The notes beneath the pieces are model-generated. The model did no database searches and was not told the DNA's origin. It saw only the letters and a program-made list of their open reading frames with translations. Shown here one piece after another: positions 8,275 to 12,825 of a stretch of 12,825 nt of DNA. The stretch lies in contig SDVU01000501.1 in assembly GCA_016256075.1 (NCBI GenBank), positions 1 to 12,825 on the forward strand. Direction: 5' to 3'. How positions within the stretch are numbered: position 1 is the stretch's first letter; every line of letters begins with the position of its first letter. Both the position numbers and the translations under genes were made by a program. This stretch comes from Dictyocoela muelleri. Taxonomy: Eukaryota > Microsporidia.

Positions 8275-8523
8275 AAAGTGAGTTATTTAATGAAAAAAGT
8301 AAGCTATAATAATGAAAAAAGTGAATTATAATAATGAAAAAAGTGAGCTATAATAATGAAAAATGTGAGCTATAATAATGAAAAATGTGAGCTATTTAAT
8401 GAAAAAAGTGAGCTATAATAATGAAAAAAGTGAGCTATAATAATGAAAAAAATGAGCTATTATAATGAAAAAAGTGAGCTATTTAATGAAAAAAAAAGTT
8501 AGCTATAATAATGAAAAAGTCTG
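8275..8523. repeat. Right tandem array of the foldback element
   Basis: About eleven units complementary to the left array (core AGCTATAATAATGAAAAAAGTG). Several copies use a shorter GAGCTATTTAATGAAAAA variant that is absent from the left array. The arrays have therefore diverged by copy turnover after the palindrome formed. Confidence 0.88.
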
Positions 8524-8879
8524 TATTACAAATCATTTTATTAAACCGTAATTTTTAAAATTAAAATTTACTGAATAAAATTTTTTATTATTTTTTTATT
8601 TATAAAGTGGACACCCATAGACCCTGGACATCCACAGTCCCGTGACAATATATATAAATTACTTCGATATATAAATTTAAAATTAAAAAATGTATTTATT
8701 GTAATAATATTTTAAATTTAATTCTGCATTCCAGTCAGTTCAGTGATGAATTAATTAAGGTTTGATTTTCAGGTCGACATATGCGATATTTAGGAAAATT
8801 TAACGATGTGCATATAGCGCGCATGTTTTGCGCAGCGCGCGCGACATATTATATTTTTAATAATAAAAATACCACATAA
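8524..8879. other. Gene-free stretch with a GC-rich islet
   Basis: No coding sequence is recognised. A palindromic pair, AAATTTAAAAT and ATTTTAAATTT, lies near 8675-8722. A GC islet at about 8815-8850 is rich in GCGCGC and GCGCAGCGCGC words, like the ends of the nested element at 970 and 2601. GGTTTGATTTTC near 8759 faintly resembles a B-box. Confidence 0.4.
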
Positions 8880-8884
8880 CTCGC

Positions 8885-9340
8885 AATCGCGGTGATTTGA
8901 AGGAAAAAAAATATTTTTGCCAATATTTTATCGATGCATCAATGCGCCGCGGCAAGTTGATGCACAACCAAAATTGACCATCAATGAAAAAATATATTAT
9001 TATTTTTTATTTATTTATTTATTAAGTCCTCTCATCAAGTGGTATATAATATATATTTTTCACACTTACCTGAGGTTAAATCCCTTACGGCTATTTTTAT
9101 TTCTTTTAAAATGTAACGCGCTGATTGGAGGTCATGCACTGAGCACGACAAATTTTCGCCCTGATTGTAATTTATGTCAAATTATAATATTTATTCATAA
9201 TATTTATTTTCAAACTAATTCATTAATAAAAAATATATTCTTATTGTTTATTTTTTTCATAATATTAGTCCTCTTGACCAGTAGTACATAATAATACTTA
9301 TGGCTAACTTACAGGGTTCGATCACAAAGTTCATTTTTAA
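8885..9340 (+). repeat. Pair of diverged SINE-like repeats with tRNA-like boxes
   Basis: Two units about 235 bp apart align loosely. Each has a GCG-containing start (CGCGGTGATTTGAAGG near 8889 and CGCGCTGATTGGAGG near 9117), an AT-rich run with AAAAAATATATT, and then AGTCCTCT. That is followed by an A-box-like block (TCATCAAGTGGTA near 9034; TGACCAGTAGTA near 9277) and a B-box-like block (GAGGTTAAATCCC near 9073; AGGGTTCGATCAC near 9313). T-rich sequence follows each B-box. This is what decayed tRNA-derived SINEs look like. The 124-residue open frame at 8917-9291 crosses both units and has no recognisable protein features. The repeat pairing is seen; the SINE identity is inferred. Confidence 0.45.
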
Positions 9341-9473
9341 TTGTTTTTTTAAAACGACTTGATGCGCGCAACATATTATACCAAGTCTTTATCAGCCATA
9401 TCACACTCTAACAATTTATATTATTCATAATTCTATAGATATCGCCCGCTTAATGTCAATCCCAATTTTTTAT

Positions 9474-9550
9474 TAAAGTGACGTCAGCAGGATTCGAGCC
9501 AGAGACTTAAATGTTAAATTCAAAATTGTGTACTACAGAGCTATTTAGTC
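9474..9550 (-). repeat. tRNA-like pseudogene or SINE head
   Basis: The minus strand reads GACTAAATAGCTCTGTAGTA, which contains an A-box-like TAGCTCTGTAGT. About 30 bases on comes CTGGCTCGAATCCTG, which contains a B-box (GGCTCGAATCC). Spacing is right for a tRNA without a long variable arm. The T-stem pairs only partly and the acceptor ends do not pair, so it is not a functional tRNA. Confidence 0.45.
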
Positions 9551-9985
9551 CAGAATTTTTTGGTCATGTTCAAAATCCATCCCCGAAAGACAAATGTTCA
9601 AGATTTCCCCTAGAAAAAAATATAAAAATCAAATTTTAATTAATTAAAGGGTCTTTTATATAGAAAATTTATCAACATAATTCGAATTTTCCAAGGTGAT
9701 AATTCAATAAACTTTAGTTTTATTTAAAAAAATTTCATTCAAAAAAAAACATAACTCTCTTTTTTATTTTGAATCTATTTTTTTTAATATTTATATAAGG
9801 GGTTAACTTTTCTAGCAGGTCCAAATTTCTATGATTCTTATAAATTTGTTTATATTTATTTATAAATAAATAAGCTAATCTCATAACAAAAAAATGAAAG
9901 ATTGAGTTTATATACTTTTTATTAATATAAAAGATTTTTCTTATTTTTTATTTATCCAGTAAAAATAGTAAAAAATACTTCAAAA
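9551..9985. other. Gene-free AT-rich stretch
   Basis: Runs of A and T with no coding frame, repeat family or RNA gene that I can recognise. It forms the region downstream of the Derlin gene. Confidence 0.55.
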
Positions 9986-9987
9986 TT

Positions 9988-9993
9988 TATTTA
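9988..9993 (-). terminator. Candidate polyadenylation signal of the Derlin gene
   Basis: AATAAA on the minus strand lies about 10 bases past the TAA stop at 10004-10006. AT richness makes chance occurrence likely, but short 3' ends are normal in compact microsporidian genes. Confidence 0.3.
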
Positions 9994-10003
9994 TTGATTA
10001 TTT

Positions 10004-10690
10004 TTATGAATAAATGAGTCTAACATTTTTGATAACTTTCTTTTTTTGTTTTGAATAAAACAACTTTAAACAATATCTTTCAAAAAATCTGGGAATTCTA
10101 TACCTTTTTCTGTATTCAAAATAACAAATTGCATGTATAAGACCATAAATTGCGCTATGATTCCTGGAAAGAACTATTTCGAAAATTAAAAATATGTAAG
10201 GGGCATATAATGATGGAATTGTGAATCCATAGAAATTGATTTCACTTAGGAATTGGCATACAAACCAACATAAAGCCATATTAAATGAGTGCCCAAAATC
10301 AAAAAGTCCATTAAAATTGGCTAAAAACAAGGAAATAGAAAATGAAAAAATAAAAAACAAACTTTCTATTTGGTAATCGCCACCAATGCAGATATGGTTC
10401 TTCTCAATGATGTTTAAAAAATTATACCTTGTCAATAAAATAAATATTGAATTTATTTCTGGAGGAAGTATAAAAATTGCAGTTATCAATCGCCATAGCT
10501 GTAGTGTTTTTAAATATTTTTTGTCATAATAGAAATATTTATATGATTTTGGATAAAAAACGGATACTATTGGGAATATAACAGAAAAGATAAGAATTAT
10601 TTTAAGTGATGAAAGTTGAAAATTCAATTTTTTTAAAAGTAATTTTGGTTTCATGGGGTTATAAAAATTAAATTTAATAACATTTGTCAT
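10004..10690 (-). CDS. Derlin/Der1-like ER membrane protein
   Basis: An intact, intronless 228-residue protein, the best candidate host gene in the window. Derlins are rhomboid-fold pseudoproteases in the ER membrane. They help move misfolded proteins to the cytosol with the Hrd1 ubiquitin ligase and Cdc48. Visible family features are a hydrophobic first segment (about residues 28-46), the W-R pair in LQLWRLITAIF (W66, R67), and hydrophobic segments near 110-125 and 133-148. GHSFNMALCWF (about 133-143) corresponds to the GQAF/GHxF region, INFYGF (151-156) to the NFYG motif, and LYAPYIFLIFEIVL (161-174) to the following AP.LPW-like segment. YGLIHAICYF (182-191) corresponds to the GxxxGHxYYF region. 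The C-terminus is short and basic. The length fits the family. The start is the first ATG of the frame, with AT-rich DNA upstream. Repeats lie on both sides and no operon partner is seen. Confidence 0.82.
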   Translation of the reverse strand: MTNVIKFNFYNPMKPKLLLKKLNFQLSSLKIILIFSVIFPIVSVFYPKSYKYFYYDKKYLKTLQLWRLITAIFILPPEINSIFILLTRYNFLNIIEKNHICIGGDYQIESLFFIFSFSISLFLANFNGLFDFGHSFNMALCWFVCQFLSEINFYGFTIPSLYAPYIFLIFEIVLSRNHSAIYGLIHAICYFEYRKRYRIPRFFERYCLKLFYSKQKKKVIKNVRLIYS

Positions 10691-10712
10691 AATTTTTTAA
10701 TAAAATATAATA

Positions 10713-10728
10713 TTTAACATATGTTAAA
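10713..10728. promoter_or_regulatory. Perfect 16-bp palindrome upstream of Derlin
   Basis: TTTAACATATGTTAAA lies 23 bases upstream of the Derlin ATG. It is a perfect dyad in a position where microsporidian promoter elements usually sit, so it could be a regulatory site. AT-rich dyads are also common by chance. Confidence 0.35.
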
Positions 10729-10891
10729 TGGTATTCCTTTTCTTTTAAAGACAATCATATTGCATTCAATTAGTACCTATAAATTTGAATTTATTTTCTA
10801 AATATTCTTATTTCAATTTTTTTTAAAAAAATCAGTAATTTATTTGAATATAAAAAAATTAAGACTTGCAGAAATAATTTTATATAACAAA

Positions 10892-10931
10892 GTATAAGCT
10901 GTTTATATTTTTATTATTTAACAGCTTATAC
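10892..10931. repeat. Perfect 12-bp stem-loop
   Basis: GTATAAGCTGTT (10892-10903) pairs exactly with AACAGCTTATAC (10920-10931) around a 16-nt A/T loop. It directly precedes a second stem-loop. Confidence 0.75.
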
Positions 10932-10933
10932 CA

Positions 10934-10974
10934 AGAGAGCAGATCTTGCGAAATTTAGTTCGCATCGTCTCTCT
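10934..10974. repeat. Second stem-loop with a GCGAA/TTCGC inner stem
   Basis: An outer stem, AGAGAG (10934-10939) with CTCTCT (10969-10974), and an inner stem, GCGAA (10948-10952) with TTCGC (10959-10963), enclose the loop ATTTAG. A GAT/ATC pair and an asymmetric bulge lie between them. It is GC-richer than its surroundings and begins two bases after the first hairpin, so the two may form one structured unit, for example a small RNA. No known RNA family is recognised. Confidence 0.5.
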
Positions 10975-11084
10975 ATAGATTCTATGTGCTCTTTTCATTT
11001 AAAAAAACTTATTAATCAAGATTTGATGATTTAAATTAAAAATTTTGTTATATTTATAATAAATCGCATATTAGTTACTAATTT

Positions 11085-12186
11085 GGTGTTTGTAGGGGAT
11101 TTAGCCAGAACCAAATGTAGCCATTTTTGGGCCAAAAAAGTTTAAAAAAACAAAAATTTGAAAAAAAATATAAGTTTAAGGAGTTTTATTCGGTAGATAT
11201 TTAAGAATATTCAAATAAGATTCATAAAACTCTTCAAAGTTATCTCCTCTAACGTAATACTTTATATAAATAAATTCATGTAAAAAAGTATCTATTTCAG
11301 TGTGTTTTACACCATGGCATTTCGTCATTTCAGATTCGAGCCTTGACCAAACATTCTCAATATTGTTAGTATAGATACCATCTGAAGTAATAAAGCCATC
11401 CGAGAGATTCACAACTTTTTGATGTAAGCCTAAATTACGACAAACACCTAGAGAGCTATGATGGCTATCGCTTTAAAGTATAGATCCTACGGTTATTTCC
11501 TTCCAATACTCTCGTAAGTGTTTCAATCGACCTATTCTCGACTCTCAAAAGATAAATATTAGAGGAATTAGAGCCATCTACAATACATAAAATTCAAACA
11601 GTTTCGGGAATAAAGTCGTCTGTAGATGTTGGAAATCTTATCTTCCTTCGCCCACAAATAAAAGGTTCTTCAACCTGAACAATTCGGTAGTGTTTCGTAT
11701 AATAATCTTTGAATTATTACAGACATCAAAATATTCTCTGAGCTTTTTTTAGTTTTAGATAAAGTATATGCCGAAATTCCCAACCTTCTTCTTATATGTA
11801 AGTAGCTATATTTAGTTAAAAGACCAAAAATAAATCATAAAAAATTTGTAGCACAATTTTACTTCCTTTTTTTTATTCTATTCTAGTACTCCATGTGTGA
11901 TTGCAGTATCTATAGACTTATTTGACAGACCTCTGCTATTAAATCCTGTCAACTTGAATTGACTACAGATTTTACAGATTATGTTTTTCGTTAAGAATGT
12001 CTAAGTCTACCAACGTATCTATGCAATCTTCAATTTCATAAAAAGGGCTTCTAATCTTATCATATATATTTCCGTGCTTTATACTCCTATTTAGCCGTCA
12101 TTTATTCCATTCCTTACCATTTTTAAGGGTTGTTTTATTTTAAAACATAACTATAAAAATTCCCGGCCAAATTTTCTACAAGAACC
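11085..12186 (-). mobile_element. Merlin (ISXO2/IS1016-type) DNA transposon relic
   Basis: The ends are 22-bp terminal inverted repeats matching at 16 of 22 positions. 11085-11106 begins GGTGTTTGTAGGGGATTT, and 12165-12186 read inward begins GGTTCTTGTAGAAAATTT. Between them lies a decayed transposase on the minus strand. Length (about 1.1 kb), GG-starting ends and ISXO2-type transposase all fit Merlin, a family found in several microsporidia and animals. An 8-9 bp target duplication was looked for and not seen, so the ends may have drifted or the flanks changed. Confidence 0.72.
11176..12090 (-). pseudogene. Merlin/ISXO2-like transposase, broken
   Basis: Minus strand, N to C. EDCIDTLVDLDILNEKH and CKIC-like residues sit near 11975-12040 (N-terminal zinc-ribbon area, in different frames). 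IVQVEEPFICGRRK near 11645-11685 is the first catalytic block, where Glu stands at the usual Asp. NRSIETLTRVL lies near 11505-11540. SDSHHSS (second catalytic Asp) is at 11452-11472. VNLSDGFITSDGIYTNNIENVW is at about 11346-11412, with the third catalytic Glu in NIEN. The C-terminal 78 residues (11176-11412) are still open. Breaks include a stop after FIPETV (near 11602), a frame change near 11510-11525 between TLTRVL and the EYWKEITVGSIL stretch, and a TAA (11473-11475) just before SDSHH, with more upstream. The intact enzyme would cut and paste the element. Confidence 0.75.
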
Positions 12187-12232
12187 GAAGAAACAAATAT
12201 TATTTTGGCTGATAATTTAATGATGATTTATA

Positions 12233-12561
12233 GAAGGCGTCGGCAACAGCGTACTCGCGGGTGAATTGTACTCGGGAGAAGTTTCGGTTGTACCCGCAAG
12301 GCATTTAAATATTTTACTCAAAAAAATATTAAAAAATCACCTACGCTTAAAAGCTTTAATTTTTTGCTAATTATTTTTAAAGTTAAAAAATATGCAAATT
12401 TAAACAAGTAATTTCATGCAATGTCTATATATAATCAAATAGTTTTGGGCATAAAATGTGTTTTTATTTATTTAGTATAATTTGATCCCATCTGTGTTTT
12501 TGCTATGATCGTGAGTCAATTTTCAATAAAAAGGTTGTCGACCCATGATTGAAAAACACTA
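12233..12561. mobile_element. Candidate non-autonomous hAT element
   Basis: The left end near 12235 reads AAGGCGTCGGCAACAGCG and continues with CTCGCGGG and CTCGGGAGAAGTTTC. This is strongly reminiscent of hAT ends of the CAGG(G/C)GTCGGCAAC type. The right end reads GGTTGTCGACCCATGATTG then AAAAACACTA, close to the (C/T)AGTGTTTTTCAA...GGGTCG...  ends of hAT elements. The roughly 230-bp core is AT-rich and non-coding. No exact 8-bp target duplication is seen, so the two ends could belong to different copies. Within the left end GCGGGT pairs with ACCCGC over about 35 bases. Confidence 0.4.
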
Positions 12562-12566
12562 AGTTA

Positions 12567-12640
12567 TTTAATGTCGCGCGCCCTGTCCGCAACCGCGCCC
12601 GCCCGCAACCAGGTTCAAGTCTCGATAGAACCTTTTTTAT
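12567..12640 (+). repeat. GC-rich islet with B-box-like motif
   Basis: GTCGCGCGCCCTGTCCGC and a run of CCGCCCGCAACC lead into AGGTTCAAGTCTCGATAGAACC, in which GGTTCAAGTCTC resembles a pol III B-box. GGTTC and GAACC also form a 5-bp hairpin followed by TTTTTT, which would terminate pol III. It may be another SINE-like head whose A-box is lost. Confidence 0.3.
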
Positions 12641-12795
12641 TTTTAATTTTATCTTTTTTTAATTTTATTTATATTTTTTTTTTAATTTTTTAATTTTTAA
12701 TTATTTTAATTTTGATTTTTTGTTTTTGATTTTTGATTTTTTTATTGCCTTAATGGATTTTTACATCTAAATAATTTTTTATTATCAACACTGTC
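12641..12795. repeat. T-rich low-complexity tract
   Basis: Irregular TTTTTAATTTT and TTTTTGATTTT repeats that grade into ordinary AT-rich DNA by the window edge. No gene is seen. Confidence 0.7.
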
Positions 12796-12825
12796 ATTTT
12801 TTAAAGATTTATAGAATTTTATTTT

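Larger units (their letters stand above)
7201..8523. mobile_element. Foldback transposon, about 1.3 kb, arms about 600 bp
   Basis: The left arm (7201 to about 7790) and right arm (about 7891-8523) are inverted copies joined by a spacer of about 100 bp. From the outside inward each arm holds three things. First is a tandem array of a 22-bp unit (TTTTTTCATTATTATAGCTCAC and variants on the left, its complement on the right). Then come a unique block with CTATATTCCATTACTTTTT and TGCAGAGTTATAGACACATTTTACCAC, and an internal hairpin with GTGGACA. Last is a long AT-rich block ending at CAATATGTTTTCAAATACATATTTTAA. The ends are CAGACTTTTT and AAAAAGTCTG, with TA at 7199-7200 and 8524-8525, as expected for a TA target duplication. 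TA is itself palindromic, so it could instead be part of the repeat. No transposase is encoded, so it must be non-autonomous. The layout resembles Foldback-type elements. The arms are close to identical, which suggests recent origin or gene conversion. Confidence 0.85.
10729..11084. other. Intergenic stretch between Derlin and the Merlin relic
   Basis: AT-rich with no coding frame. Its only notable content is the pair of stem-loops at 10892-10974. Confidence 0.5.

Noticed and set aside
8917-9291. 124-residue plus-strand open frame
   Set aside because: It crosses two SINE-like units and a GC islet, is dominated by AT-bias residues and shows no domain motif.
9474-9550. Functional tRNA gene on the minus strand
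   Set aside because: The acceptor stem does not form and the T-stem is only partly paired.
12601-12630. Bacterial-type terminator (short hairpin then T run)
   Set aside because: The stem is only 5 bp, there is no upstream gene, and the organism appears eukaryotic.

Overview
The window is very AT-rich (long A/T runs broken by a few short GC-rich islets). It looks like transposon-dense intergenic DNA from a small-celled eukaryote. My best guess is a microsporidian with an expanded, repeat-filled genome. The reasons are one short intronless eukaryotic gene (a 228-residue Derlin), a Merlin/ISXO2-type transposase relic, a Ty3/Gypsy element, and almost no other host coding. The assignment is inference and no species is claimed.

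Layout. 1-300: AT-rich DNA with a 17-bp-stem hairpin, then a 42-bp-period array of hairpins abutting the relic integrase. About 295-5590: a broken Ty3/Gypsy retrotransposon on the minus strand, in the order gag, nucleocapsid knuckle, protease, reverse transcriptase, RNase H, integrase. A second element (970-2601) sits inside its pol region. That insert has GC-rich inverted ends beginning TGT and ending ACA, a 6-bp AATAAT flanking duplication, its own different integrase-like gene and a tRNA-like segment. It is best read as a Ginger-like DNA transposon relic. 5590-7200: no gene seen, but two foldback (MITE-like) palindromes of about 190-200 bp. 7201-8523: a 1.3-kb foldback element with arms of about 600 bp, outer tandem arrays of a 22-bp unit, an extra hairpin inside each arm and TA at both edges. 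8530-9600: no convincing gene, but two or more diverged units carrying tRNA-like A-box and B-box motifs (candidate SINE-like repeats). 10004-10690: the only intact-looking host gene, a Derlin/Der1 homologue (minus strand). 10890-10975: two adjacent stem-loops. 11085-12186: a decayed Merlin element with recognisable terminal inverted repeats. About 12233-12561: two hAT-like ends around a non-coding core. 12567-12825: a GC-rich islet with a B-box-like motif, then T-rich low-complexity DNA.

How it fits together: Derlin is a membrane protein of ER-associated degradation and is the only likely host function here. Everything else is mobile or mobile-derived DNA, including one clear nesting event and at least three independent long palindromes. 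The foldback element, the hairpin satellite, the Ginger-like insert and the tRNA-like repeats are the points most worth following up.
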